From positions 3,968,001-4,032,000 of the forward strand of contig NZ_JAFBBZ010000001.1 in assembly GCF_016907435.1 (NCBI RefSeq): 64,000 nucleotides of DNA, in the 5' to 3' direction. Source of the DNA: Nocardioides salarius (GTDB lineage: Bacteria > Actinomycetota > Actinomycetes > Propionibacteriales > Nocardioidaceae). Positions 16,510 through 24,586 of the stretch are shown one piece after another. Numbering within the stretch: position 1 is the first letter of the stretch; each line of letters opens with the position of its first letter. The notes below the pieces were generated by a model. It saw only the letters and a program-made list of their open reading frames with translations. It made no database searches and had not been told where the DNA came from. The position numbers and the translations under genes are program-made.

Positions 16510-18117
16510 GTGCAGGACGACCCGCGGCTGCTGCAGTGCGGCTTCGCGCTGCTGGTGCTCCTCGAGACCGCGCTGCGCGTGCCGGCAGGCCTGCCCGCCT
16601 GGCCGTCGTGGCCCGCCAGCGGGTTGTCGCTGCTGGTCGTCGTGACGCTGGCGACCGTGCTCGCGCCCCGGCCGGGCACGCCCGGTCCCTACGTGTGGGT
16701 CGCGGGCGCCGACCTGGCCGTGGTGGGCCTGACCCGGCTGACCCCCGAGGGCAGCGCCGCCGCGATCCTCTCGGTGCTGCCGGTGCTCTGGCTGGCCCGG
16801 CACCTCGGCCGGCGCGGCGCCTGGGCGGGGGGCGCGGCCGCGCTGCTGCTCGTCTCCGCGCCGGGCATCGCGTACGCCGGCGTCGACGGCGCGGGGCTGG
16901 CCCGGGCGGTGCTGCCGCCGGCGGTGGCGGTGACCGCGGGTCTGGTGATCGCCTCGGGGGTGCGTCGTGCGCAGCTCGAGCGGGCCGAGGCCACCAGGCG
17001 CGGGCACGACCTGGCCGCCGCGCTCGACACGATCGAGCACCAGCGGCGCACGGCCGAGGCGATCCTCGACACCGTCGACGTGGGGCTGCTGCTGCTCGAC
17101 GAGCAGGGTCGCTACGTGGGCCGCAACAAGCGGCACGAGGACTTCATGGCGCTGGCCTTCCCCGACGGCCACGACGGCACCGCCGGACAGCTGGGACAGG
17201 TGCGCCACGCCGACGCGGTCACCGCGATGGCCCGCGACGAGATGCCGACCCACCGGGCTCGGCTCGGCGAGGAGTTCGACGACATCCGGATCTGGGTCGG
17301 GCAGGGGGCCGAGCGGCGTGCGCTGTCGGTCTCGGCGCGCTCGATCCGTGACGAGAGCGGCCGACAGACGGGTTCGGCGCTGGCCTACAAGGACGTCACC
17401 GACTTCATGGAGGCGATGGAGGTCAAGGACGCCTTCGTGGCCTCCGTCTCCCACGAGCTGCGCACGCCGCTGACCTCGATCGCGGGCTACCTCGACGTGC
17501 TGCTCGAGCGTGCGGACCTGCCTGCGCAGGCGGTGCGCCACCTCGAGATCGCCGAGCGCAACGCCCACCGCCTCGAGCGGCTGGTGGCCGACCTCCTCTC
17601 GACCGCCGTGGCCGACGCGAGCCCGACCGCGGTGCAGCGGGCGACGGTGGACCTCGCGGCGCTGGTGCGCGAGCAGGTCGAGGCCGCCCGCCCCGTCGCG
17701 GCCGCGCGGCAGGTCGAGCTGGTGGGCTGCGCCGCCGGGGAGGTGGCGGCGTACGTCGACTCCCAGCGGGTGCGGCAGGTGGTCGACAACCTGCTCTCCA
17801 ACGCGCTCAAGCACACCCCGGCCGGTGGGCGGGTGCGGGTCGAGCTCGTGCCCGGCGACGACGAGCTCGAGGTCTGCGTCAGCGACACCGGCCCCGGGAT
17901 CGACCCCGCCGAGCGTGACCAGGTCTTCGGGCGGTTCTTCCGCACCCGTGCGGCCCGCGACCAGGTGCTGCCCGGGGTCGGGCTGGGCCTGGCGATCACC
18001 CGCGACATCGTGGCCGCCCACGACGGGCGCATCGAGCTCGACGACGCCCCGGGCGGCGGCCTGCGGGCGCGGGTGCTGCTGCCGCGCGGCGGTGGCGCCG
18101 TAGGCTCCGGGGCGTGA
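16510..18117 (+). CDS. PAS-domain sensor histidine kinase
   Basis: The 535-residue protein has four or five N-terminal membrane helices (about residues 5-145). A short coiled segment and one PAS domain follow (TVDVGLLLLDEQGRYVGRNKRHEDFM). HisKA has SVSHELRTPLTSIAGYLDVL near residue 313, and the HATPase domain has NLLSNALKHTP, DTGPGI and GLGLAI. The GTG at 16510 is preferred over the frame's earlier start at 16423 because a strong GAGGAGG site lies 4 nt before it. Its stop overlaps the uppS start as GTGA. No response regulator is adjacent. Confidence 0.88.
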   Translation: MQDDPRLLQCGFALLVLLETALRVPAGLPAWPSWPASGLSLLVVVTLATVLAPRPGTPGPYVWVAGADLAVVGLTRLTPEGSAAAILSVLPVLWLARHLGRRGAWAGGAAALLLVSAPGIAYAGVDGAGLARAVLPPAVAVTAGLVIASGVRRAQLERAEATRRGHDLAAALDTIEHQRRTAEAILDTVDVGLLLLDEQGRYVGRNKRHEDFMALAFPDGHDGTAGQLGQVRHADAVTAMARDEMPTHRARLGEEFDDIRIWVGQGAERRALSVSARSIRDESGRQTGSALAYKDVTDFMEAMEVKDAFVASVSHELRTPLTSIAGYLDVLLERADLPAQAVRHLEIAERNAHRLERLVADLLSTAVADASPTAVQRATVDLAALVREQVEAARPVAAARQVELVGCAAGEVAAYVDSQRVRQVVDNLLSNALKHTPAGGRVRVELVPGDDELEVCVSDTGPGIDPAERDQVFGRFFRTRAARDQVLPGVGLGLAITRDIVAAHDGRIELDDAPGGGLRARVLLPRGGGAVGSGA

Positions 18118-18890
18118 GACGCGCCGTACGAACGCCCACCCCGCACCCCTCGGGCGCCACCGCGCCCGTGCTGCCGCGCGAGCTCGTGCCCGAGCACGTG
18201 GCCATCGTCATGGACGGCAACGGCCGGTGGGCCAAGCAGCGGGGGCTGCCCCGCACGCGCGGGCACGAGATGGGGGAGAGCTCGCTCTTCGACGTGGTCG
18301 AGGGCGCCATCGAGATCGGGGTCAAGGCCGTGTCGGCCTACGCGTTCTCGACCGAGAACTGGTCGCGCTCGCCCGACGAGGTGCGCTTCCTGATGGGCTT
18401 CAACCGCGACGTCATCCGGCGCCGACGCGACGAGATGCACGAGCTGGGGGTGCGGGTGCGCTGGGCCGGGCGCACTCCGCGGCTGTGGCGCTCGGTGGTC
18501 AAGGAGCTGCAGGCGGCCGAGGAGATGACCCGCGACAACGACGTGCTGACGCTGACGATGTGCGTCAACTACGGCGGTCGCGCCGAGCTGGCCGACGCGG
18601 CCCGGGCGATCGGCCGCGAGGTCGCGGCGGGCCGGCTGGACCCCGAGAAGATCACCGAGAAGACGCTGGCGCGCCACCTCTACCTGCCCGACCTCGCCGA
18701 CGCCGACATGGTCTGGCGCACCTCCGGCGAGCAGCGGCTGTCCAACTTCATGCTCTGGCAGGCCGCCTACGCCGAGATGGTCTTCACCGACGTGCTCTGG
18801 CCCGACGTCGACCGCCGCGCGCTGTGGTCGGCCATCGAGACCTATGCCTCCCGCGACCGCCGCTACGGCGGCGCGCTGCCGAACGCCTAG
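18114..18890 (+). CDS. uppS: Isoprenyl transferase (cis-prenyl; UppS family)
   Basis: The 258-residue protein contains the cis-prenyltransferase signature HVAIVMDGNGRWAKQRG with catalytic Asp34, AFSTENWSR and the C-terminal DMVWRTSGEQRLSNFMLWQ...EMVFTDVLWPDV. These enzymes add isopentenyl units in cis to build the C50/C55 lipid carrier for peptidoglycan and arabinogalactan. A TAGGCT hexamer at 18101-18106 lies 7 nt upstream, inside the kinase gene, so the gene may also be transcribed alone. Actinobacteria often have two such enzymes with different chain lengths; which this is cannot be told. Confidence 0.94.
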   Translation: MRRAVRTPTPHPSGATAPVLPRELVPEHVAIVMDGNGRWAKQRGLPRTRGHEMGESSLFDVVEGAIEIGVKAVSAYAFSTENWSRSPDEVRFLMGFNRDVIRRRRDEMHELGVRVRWAGRTPRLWRSVVKELQAAEEMTRDNDVLTLTMCVNYGGRAELADAARAIGREVAAGRLDPEKITEKTLARHLYLPDLADADMVWRTSGEQRLSNFMLWQAAYAEMVFTDVLWPDVDRRALWSAIETYASRDRRYGGALPNA

Positions 18891-18903
18891 CCGGCCGGTG
18901 CGC

Positions 18904-18937
18904 CGCATGAGTCCCCGGCCGGCCGGGGACTCATGCG
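18904..18937. terminator. 34-bp perfect palindrome after uppS, probable terminator
   Basis: The arm CGCATGAGTCCCCGGCC is followed directly by its exact reverse complement, centred between 18920 and 18921. RNA from either strand would form a very stable hairpin. No T-run follows. A second inverted repeat lies just beyond: CTTGTCAGGG at 18938-18947 is matched by CCCTGACAAG at 18976-18985. The gap (18891-19082) holds no gene. Confidence 0.7.
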
Positions 18938-19082
18938 CTTGTCAGGGGTTGCAACACCCATCAAGCGCCGGACTTCCCTGACAAGTCCGCGGCCTGGGCT
19001 CACGCGTACGCATCAACGGTCCGGGCGCGCCGGCGCCCCCCGTCGCGGTGCTGCTGCGGCGGGGGTGCGGCGAGTCGGCTGG

Positions 19083-20663
19083 TCAGACGGGCCGGGTCGG
19101 CGGTCTGGTGAGTGGTGGTGGTCGGCCGAGGTCGGTGGTGCCTCGTGGTTCGACGAGGTACTGGTAGCGGTGCGGGCTGGTCCAGATGAACCCGGTGGGG
19201 GTGGGGCGGTAGGTCCAGGCGGTGTGGGTCTTGGCGCGGTGGTGGCGCCTGCAGAGGGTGGCCAGGTTCGCGGTCGTGGTCTGGCCGGGTGGGCCGTCGG
19301 GGTCGTAGGTGGTGATGTGGTCGAGGTCGGCGTGGGCCTCGTCGGGTCGGCGGCGTCGGGCGCGGCGGGTGCAGTGCGGGAAGACACAGCGGGGGTGGCG
19401 TTGCCGCGTCTGCTCGGCGAGCCGGTCGGTGGGGCTGTAGCCGGGGGTGGTGATCTCCTGGGCCAGGTCGAGGGGCCGGCGGGGGTGGGGTCGTAGGTCG
19501 GGTGCGCTGGCGAAGCGGCGGATGTCCTCGGCGGTGACCTCACCGGTGGGCTTGGTGTTGAGGTGCTCGGTGTTGCCCGGCTGGGTGGCGCGGAAGGGGT
19601 GCTCGTAGGCCTCGGGGTCGAGGCCGCCACCGGTGATGGTGCGGTAGGAGACGTGGGTGCCGGGGACGCGGAGCCACTCGCAGAGCTGGTCAGTGGTGAG
19701 GAAGCTGCGGGTCTCCTCGATGCGGGCCAGGTGCAGCCCGGCGGAGGGCGCGAAGGGGTCTGCACTCATCCGGCAGGTGGTGGGGTCGGTGCCGGCCAGG
19801 GCGGTGTCGGTGAGGTGGATGTTGAGCACGACCTGCCGCGCTGGCACCCGCGGCGCGGGGTCTTCGTCGCCGTCTCGAGCCTCTGTGCTGGTGAGGTCGA
19901 GGGTGGTCTGGGTGCGGGCGAGGACGCCGAGGGCCTGGCTGCGGCGTACGTCGAGTGGTTGGTCGGAGCCGGCTAGGGCGAGGTTGCGGGCCTCGCGGGC
20001 CACGGCGTTCTCGAGGTCGAGGGCGTCGGCGAGGTCGAGGCAGCCGGTGATGTCGGCGGTGCCGTCGATGCAGGCGCCGCCGCGGGTGGCGGTGTCGAGG
20101 TGGATGTCGAGCCTGCGGTGCTCTGCGGCCTTGGCGCGGTTGTCCTCGGCGGCCTCGGGGTCGAAGCGGCACAGGGCTTCCTCGACGAGGCGGGCCAGGG
20201 CGGCGTAGGAGCAGGTGGCGGCGACACCGGCGAGGTGCCGGTCGACCCACTCGGCGGCCTCGGCGGGCAGGGCGAGGGTGGCCTCGGCGATGCGACGGGC
20301 CCGCCACACCGGCACCCGGCCGGCGGTGACCGCGCCGTGGAGGTGGGGGAGGCGGTAGCGGATCTCGACCACGTGGGCGACGTAGCCCACCGCGGTGTCG
20401 GCGGAGAGCCCGATGGCGGTGCCGTACTCGACGATCGCGAACTCCGAGACCGACGGGGCACCCGGCCCGGCGATGCTGACCTGCAGGTCGGTGCCGGGCA
20501 GCACCGCGGCGCGGGCCGGGTCGAAGGTGGTGTGCATCGCCGCCCAGGTGCAGGTCGCCTCGTACATCGCGACCTCGGCGGCATCACGGGCCGCGCGCTG
20601 GGAGCGGGCGTAGGCGAGCACCGCGTCGGCGGTGTCGCAGCGCTCCAGCTCCTGGGTGGTCAT
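19083..20663 (-). CDS. DUF222 / HNH endonuclease-domain protein (13E12-repeat type)
   Basis: The 526-residue protein has a DUF222 helical region over most of its length. A C-terminal HNH motif contains DLDHITTYDPDGP and NLATLCRRHHRAKTH, with Zn-binding CVFPHCTRR just before it. Such proteins are multicopy in actinobacteria and relate to the 13E12 repeat family of mycobacteria. They are presumed nucleases with unknown targets. The promoter region carries a near-consensus actinobacterial LexA box, so SOS induction is predicted. A second member lies at 39851-41122 and is clearly diverged from it. Confidence 0.85.
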   Translation of the reverse strand: MTTQELERCDTADAVLAYARSQRAARDAAEVAMYEATCTWAAMHTTFDPARAAVLPGTDLQVSIAGPGAPSVSEFAIVEYGTAIGLSADTAVGYVAHVVEIRYRLPHLHGAVTAGRVPVWRARRIAEATLALPAEAAEWVDRHLAGVAATCSYAALARLVEEALCRFDPEAAEDNRAKAAEHRRLDIHLDTATRGGACIDGTADITGCLDLADALDLENAVAREARNLALAGSDQPLDVRRSQALGVLARTQTTLDLTSTEARDGDEDPAPRVPARQVVLNIHLTDTALAGTDPTTCRMSADPFAPSAGLHLARIEETRSFLTTDQLCEWLRVPGTHVSYRTITGGGLDPEAYEHPFRATQPGNTEHLNTKPTGEVTAEDIRRFASAPDLRPHPRRPLDLAQEITTPGYSPTDRLAEQTRQRHPRCVFPHCTRRARRRRPDEAHADLDHITTYDPDGPPGQTTTANLATLCRRHHRAKTHTAWTYRPTPTGFIWTSPHRYQYLVEPRGTTDLGRPPPLTRPPTRPV

Positions 20664-20697
20664 GAACCCATTCTACTAGAACACGTGTTCGAGTCAA
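20664..20697 (-). promoter_or_regulatory. SOS-box promoter of the HNH gene
   Basis: On the minus strand: TTGACT (-35, plus 20692-20697), a 16-bp spacer, TAGAAT (-10, plus 20670-20675), then 6 nt to the ATG at 20663. The spacer is largely TCGAACACGTGTTCTA (plus 20677-20692). That differs at one position from the actinobacterial LexA consensus TCGAAC-N4-GTTCGA. Bound LexA would block polymerase directly. Confidence 0.85.
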
Positions 20698-20799
20698 GGG
20701 TTTCGGGACACCTGTGGACCGTCCCTGCGGGACGTCTCGGCCCCCGAGGGCGAAGCTGGTGCTCGTCGGGTGTCAGGGTGCCGCCGACCGGCGCCGGCC

Positions 20800-21318
20800 C
20801 TAGGAGCGGCGTACGTCGTCGCGGTGCGCGGCGAGCGCGTCGAGCGCGGCCGCCACGACCTCGTCGAGGGGCGGGGTGACGTCGACGACGCGGCCGGCCT
20901 CGTCGTCGCCGAGCGGCTCGAGGGTGTCGATCTGGGAGGTGAGCAGGGAGGTGGGCATGAAGTGGCGGGTGCGCTGGGCCATCCGCTCCGCCAGCACCTC
21001 GGTCGGCGCGTGCAGGTGCAGGAACCAGAGGTCGGGCACGTGCTCGCGCAGCCGGTCGCGGTAGGTACGCTTGAGCGCCGAGCAGGTGACGACGCCGTGG
21101 TGGCCGTCGCGCTCGTTGGCGGCCATCGCCTCGCCCACCCGGGTCAGCCAGGGCCACCGGTCGGCGTCGGTGAGCGGGTCGCCGGCCTCCATCTTGGCCA
21201 CGTTGGCGCGCGGGTGCAGGTCGTCACCCTCGGTGAAGCCCCACCCCAGCGACTCGGCCACGCGCTCGGCGACGCTCGACTTGCCGGTGGCGGAGACACC
21301 CATCACCACGACCTGCAC
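20800..21318 (-). CDS. gntK: Gluconokinase (GntK type)
   Basis: The 172-residue protein has the P-loop GVSATGKSS at residues 7-15, followed by family motifs GDDLHPRANVAKMEAGDPLTDADRWPWL and CSALKRTYRDRLR. It phosphorylates gluconate to 6-phosphogluconate for the pentose phosphate pathway. I chose the GTG at 21318 because a minus-strand TAGGGT (plus 21326-21331) lies 7 nt upstream and the length is then typical; the longer frame to 21489 has no similarity. No gluconate permease or regulator is nearby. Confidence 0.92.
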   Translation of the reverse strand: MQVVVMGVSATGKSSVAERVAESLGWGFTEGDDLHPRANVAKMEAGDPLTDADRWPWLTRVGEAMAANERDGHHGVVTCSALKRTYRDRLREHVPDLWFLHLHAPTEVLAERMAQRTRHFMPTSLLTSQIDTLEPLGDDEAGRVVDVTPPLDEVVAAALDALAAHRDDVRRS

Positions 21319-21347
21319 GCCGTCGACCCTAGGCGACGCCCGGGTGC

Positions 21348-21764
21348 TCAGGCCCGGCAGGCGGGGCAGGTGCCGAAGATCTCGAGGGTGTGGCTGACCT
21401 CGTCGTAGCCGTGCTCGGCCGCGATCGACCGGGTCCAGCTCTCCACCGCCGGGCCCTCGACCTCGACCGTGCGTCCGCAGGAGCGGCACACCAGGTGGTG
21501 GTGGTGGGTCGCCGAGCAGGCGCGGTAGATGGCCTCGCCACCCTCGGTGAGCAGCCGGTCGATCTCACCCGCGTCGGCCAGGCGCTGCAGGGTGCGGTAG
21601 ACCGTGGCCAGCCCGACGGTCTCGCCCCGCCTGCCCAGCAGGTCGTGGATCTCCTGGGCCGAGCGGAAGTCGTCGAAGCTGGCCATCGCCTCGGCGACCG
21701 CCACCCGCTGGCGGGTCGGACGCAGGCCCGGCGACGGCGGTGTGGGGCGCTCAGTGCTCGTCAT
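21348..21764 (-). CDS. zur: Fur-family zinc regulator (Zur-like)
   Basis: The 138-residue protein has an N-terminal winged helix (RPTRQRVAVAEAMASFDDFRS) and the Fur recognition segment VGLATVYRTLQRLADAGEI. The metal region contains ATHHHHLVCRSCG and a second pair CPAC. The four cysteines form the structural Zn site typical of Fur proteins. It closes the znuABC operon, overlapping the permease gene by 14 bp, which points to zinc rather than iron as co-repressor. It likely represses the operon, itself included, through the operator at 24524-24551. Confidence 0.88.
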   Translation of the reverse strand: MTSTERPTPPSPGLRPTRQRVAVAEAMASFDDFRSAQEIHDLLGRRGETVGLATVYRTLQRLADAGEIDRLLTEGGEAIYRACSATHHHHLVCRSCGRTVEVEGPAVESWTRSIAAEHGYDEVSHTLEIFGTCPACRA

Positions 21765-22755
21765 AGTGCTTCCCGTGGGGTGCGTGCCGGTGGCCGTCGT
21801 GGACGTAGTCGACGTGGTCGCCGTGGGGGACCGCGAGGTGGCCGCAGTCGGGGCCGTGCTCGTGGTCGTGGTGGGCGGTGACCTCGTGCTCGTCGGGTGC
21901 CACGTCGGGGAACGGCGCCCGACGTCGCTGGCGGCGGCGCAGCAGCACGCCCAGCGGCCAGGTCGCGACGAAGCAGGCCAGCGCGAGCAGCACGATCGCG
22001 GGCCCGGGCGGCACCGTGAGGCCGTAGGACTGCGAGAGGTACGCCGACGCGAGCAGGCCGCCGACGCCGGCACCCGCGCCGACCACCACGGCCCCGGCGA
22101 CCGTGGCCCGGAACGAGCGCGCCAGCTGCTGCGACGTGGCGACCGGCACGATCATCAGCGCCGAGACGAGCAGCAGCCCCACGGTGCGCATCGCCACCGT
22201 GACCGTGACCGCGGCCAGGACGGCGACCAGCAGGTTGTAGGCGCGCACGTTGAGCCCGGCCACCTTGGCGAAGTCCTGGTCCTGGGCGACGGTGAACAGC
22301 TGGGGCATCAGGCCCAGGCCGAGACCGAGGATCACCACGGCCAGGGCGAGGGTGAACCAGATGTCGGTCAGGGAGATCGAGGTGATCGACCCGAAGAGGT
22401 ACTGCTGCAGCGTGGCGCCGGTCTGCCCGGCGAGCCCGGTGATCATCACGCCGCCGGCCAGGCCGCCGTAGAAGAGCAGGGCCAGCGCCAGGTCGCCGCT
22501 GGTGTGGCCGCGGTCGCGGATCACCTCGATGGCCACCGCACCCAGGATGGCGACCACGACGGCCGTCCAGGTCGGGGCGATCCCGGTGAGCAGGCCCAGC
22601 GCCACGCCGGTGACCGCGACGTGGCCCAGCCCGTCGCCGAGCAGCGCCAGCCGGCGCTGCACCAGGTAGGTGCCGATGACCGGGGCGGCCAGGCCGGTGA
22701 CCAGCGCCGCGAGCAGCGCGCGCTGCATGAACTCGTAGCCGAGGAGATCGATCAC
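21751..22755 (-). CDS. znuB: Zinc ABC transporter permease (ZnuB-like) with His-rich tail
   Basis: The 334-residue protein has eight or nine membrane helices and the ABC-3 family pattern (GDGLGHVAVTGVALG, ATSQQLARSFR). It forms the channel for Zn2+ import with ZnuC and ZnuA. The last 45 residues are soluble and rich in His (HHDHEHGPDCGH, HGDHVDYVHDGHRH). This tail is longer than in most ABC-3 permeases and probably buffers zinc on the cytoplasmic side. Its start overlaps the ATPase stop by four bases. Confidence 0.9.
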   Translation of the reverse strand: MIDLLGYEFMQRALLAALVTGLAAPVIGTYLVQRRLALLGDGLGHVAVTGVALGLLTGIAPTWTAVVVAILGAVAIEVIRDRGHTSGDLALALLFYGGLAGGVMITGLAGQTGATLQQYLFGSITSISLTDIWFTLALAVVILGLGLGLMPQLFTVAQDQDFAKVAGLNVRAYNLLVAVLAAVTVTVAMRTVGLLLVSALMIVPVATSQQLARSFRATVAGAVVVGAGAGVGGLLASAYLSQSYGLTVPPGPAIVLLALACFVATWPLGVLLRRRQRRRAPFPDVAPDEHEVTAHHDHEHGPDCGHLAVPHGDHVDYVHDGHRHAPHGKHYDEH

Positions 22756-23546
22756 AGCCGGTGGTCCTCCCGGTCCCAGGGGGCCACCACGTCGGGGTGG
22801 TGGTCGTGGCGACCCGCGTCGAGGTCGTGGTGGTGGTGCCCGTGGGCGTCGCTGAGGTCGAGCGGCGGGCCGTCGTAGACGAGGCGGCCGTCGCGCAGCA
22901 CCACGGTGCGGTCGACGAGCGGCGCGAGCGGCCCCAGCTCGTGGGTCACCAGCACGATCGTGCTGCCCGAGCGCGAGAGGGTGGCCAGCGCCTCGGCCAG
23001 CGCCTCCTGGTTGGGCAGGTCGACCCCGGCGGTCGGCTCGTCGAGGAAGAACAGGTCGGGACCCCCGGCCAGCGCGCGGGCGATGAGCACCCGCTGCTGC
23101 TGGCCGCCGGACAGCGTGGCGACGCTGTCCTTCGCGCGGTCGGCGAGCCCGACGACCTCGAGCGCCTCGGTGACGGCCGCCCGGTCGGCGCGGCTGGGCA
23201 GCGACAGCACGCGTCGACGGGTGAGCCGCCCGGAGGCGACCACCTCACGCACCGAGACCGGTACGCCGCTGGCCGCGCTCGCCCGCTGCGGGACGTAGCC
23301 GAGGCGGTGCCAGTCGCGGAAGGAGCCCATCGGGATGCCGAACAGCTCCAACGAGCCGCGCTCCAGCGGTCGGAGCCCGGTCAGCGCGCGCACCAGTGTC
23401 GACTTGCCCGAGCCGTTGGGGCCCAGCAGGGTCACGAACTCCCCGGCCCGGACGGTGAGGTCGACCTGGCGCACGACGGGGCGACCGCCGAGCACCACCG
23501 CGCCGTCGCGCAGCTCGACCACCGGGTCCGCATCGGGGTTCAGCAA
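22752..23546 (-). CDS. znuC: Zinc ABC transporter ATPase (ZnuC-like) with His-rich tail
   Basis: The 264-residue ATPase has Walker A GPNGSGKST, the signature LSGGQQQR, Walker B LFFLDEPTAGVD and the H-loop VTHEL. It powers the permease encoded next to it. The C-terminus adds HGHHHHDLDAGRHDHH, another possible zinc-binding tail, paralleling the permease and the binding protein. It overlaps the znuA stop by 7 bp and the permease start by 4 bp, so the operon is tightly coupled. Confidence 0.93.
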   Translation of the reverse strand: MLNPDADPVVELRDGAVVLGGRPVVRQVDLTVRAGEFVTLLGPNGSGKSTLVRALTGLRPLERGSLELFGIPMGSFRDWHRLGYVPQRASAASGVPVSVREVVASGRLTRRRVLSLPSRADRAAVTEALEVVGLADRAKDSVATLSGGQQQRVLIARALAGGPDLFFLDEPTAGVDLPNQEALAEALATLSRSGSTIVLVTHELGPLAPLVDRTVVLRDGRLVYDGPPLDLSDAHGHHHHDLDAGRHDHHPDVVAPWDREDHRL

Positions 23547-24520
23547 CGGTTCGCCTCCTCAAGGGCGGCGAGGTTGGAGCGCATGAGGGAAAGGTAGTCC
23601 TCGTCGGCCGTGTCGTCGGTCAGGCCCTCGATGGTGTCCAGGACCGCGGTGTCGACGCCAGCGTCGGCGGCCAGGACCTCGGCGGCCTGGGGGCTGACCA
23701 GGCTCTCGGAGAAGACCGTGGTGATGCCGGTGTCCTCGATGAGGTCCTGCAGCTCGGCGAGCGCGGCGGGCGTCGGCTCGGCGTCGGGGGAGAAGCCGTT
23801 GATCGAGGCCAGCTCGAGGTCGTAGCCCTCGAGGTAGCCGAAGGCGTCGTGGTTGGTCACCACGGTGCGGATCTCGCAGCCCGCCAGGCCCTCGGTGTAC
23901 TCGCCGTCCAGCGTCTCGAGGTCGCTGCGCAGCTCGGCGGCGCGCTCCTCGAACGAGTCCGCCTCGTCGGGGTCGATCTCGGCGAGCCGCTCGGCCACCG
24001 CGTCGCCGAGGTCGGCCATCCGCAGCGGGTCGAGCCAGAAGTGCGGGTCGAGCTCGCCGTGGTCGTGGCCGCTGTGGTCGTCCTCGTCCTCGCCCTCGTG
24101 CTCCTCGCCCTCGTGCTCCTCGCCCTCGTGCTCCTCGTCGGAGTGCTCGTCCTCGAAGGGGATCAGGTCGACGACGGTCGCGGCGTCGAGCACCTCGGTC
24201 CCGCTGACCTCCTCGGCCGCCTCGTCCACGGCCGGCTGCAGGGAGTCGACGTAGACCAGCAGGGCGGCGTCGGAGAGGGCGGCGGTCTGGCCGATGCCGA
24301 GCTCGAGGTCGTGCGGCTCGCCGCCGGGCTGGGTGAGGTTCTCGACCTCGAAGGCGTCACCGGCCACGCGCTGCGCGACGTACTGCAGCGGGTAGAGGCC
24401 GGCCACCACCGTCTCGGAGCCCTCCGACCCGGACGTGCTGTCCGAGGTCAGGGCGCCGCACCCGCTCAGGGCGAGAGCCAGTGCGGCGGTGGCGGGCAGC
24501 AGGGCGCGACGGGGGTTCAT
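23540..24520 (-). CDS. znuA: Zinc-binding lipoprotein ZnuA-like
   Basis: The 326-residue protein has a signal peptide with lipobox LSGC. The cluster A-I fold follows, with metal ligands expected in GEPHDLEL, DPHFWLDP, NHDAFGYLEGY and a late Asp. An acidic His-rich loop (HEGEEHEGEEHEGEDEDDH) sits between the first two sites, as in zinc-specific ZnuA proteins; the DNA there is a 15-bp tandem repeat near 24087-24140. I chose the ATG at 24520, which gives a normal signal peptide and lies 7 nt after a -10 hexamer. It captures Zn2+ outside the membrane. Confidence 0.93.
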   Translation of the reverse strand: MNPRRALLPATAALALALSGCGALTSDSTSGSEGSETVVAGLYPLQYVAQRVAGDAFEVENLTQPGGEPHDLELGIGQTAALSDAALLVYVDSLQPAVDEAAEEVSGTEVLDAATVVDLIPFEDEHSDEEHEGEEHEGEEHEGEDEDDHSGHDHGELDPHFWLDPLRMADLGDAVAERLAEIDPDEADSFEERAAELRSDLETLDGEYTEGLAGCEIRTVVTNHDAFGYLEGYDLELASINGFSPDAEPTPAALAELQDLIEDTGITTVFSESLVSPQAAEVLAADAGVDTAVLDTIEGLTDDTADEDYLSLMRSNLAALEEANRC

Positions 24521-24556
24521 GAGAACGATTCTCAGCCAGTTGAGAATCGTTGTCAA
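24521..24556 (-). promoter_or_regulatory. znu promoter with overlapping Zur operator
   Basis: On the minus strand TTGACA (plus 24551-24556), a 17-bp spacer, GAGAAT (plus 24528-24533) and 7 nt lead to the ATG, so the mRNA should be leaderless. The inverted repeat AACGATTCTCA / TGAGAATCGTT (24524-24534 and 24541-24551) is perfect and resembles actinobacterial Zur boxes. It covers the -10 and the spacer, so bound Zur would block the promoter. Confidence 0.85.
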
Positions 24557-24586
24557 CTCGAGGTGGAGGGGTGCGGACGGCGCTGG

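Noticed and set aside
24087..24140. Tandem repeat as a separate element
   Set aside because: The 15-bp repeat simply encodes the repeated HEGEE segments of the zinc-binding protein.
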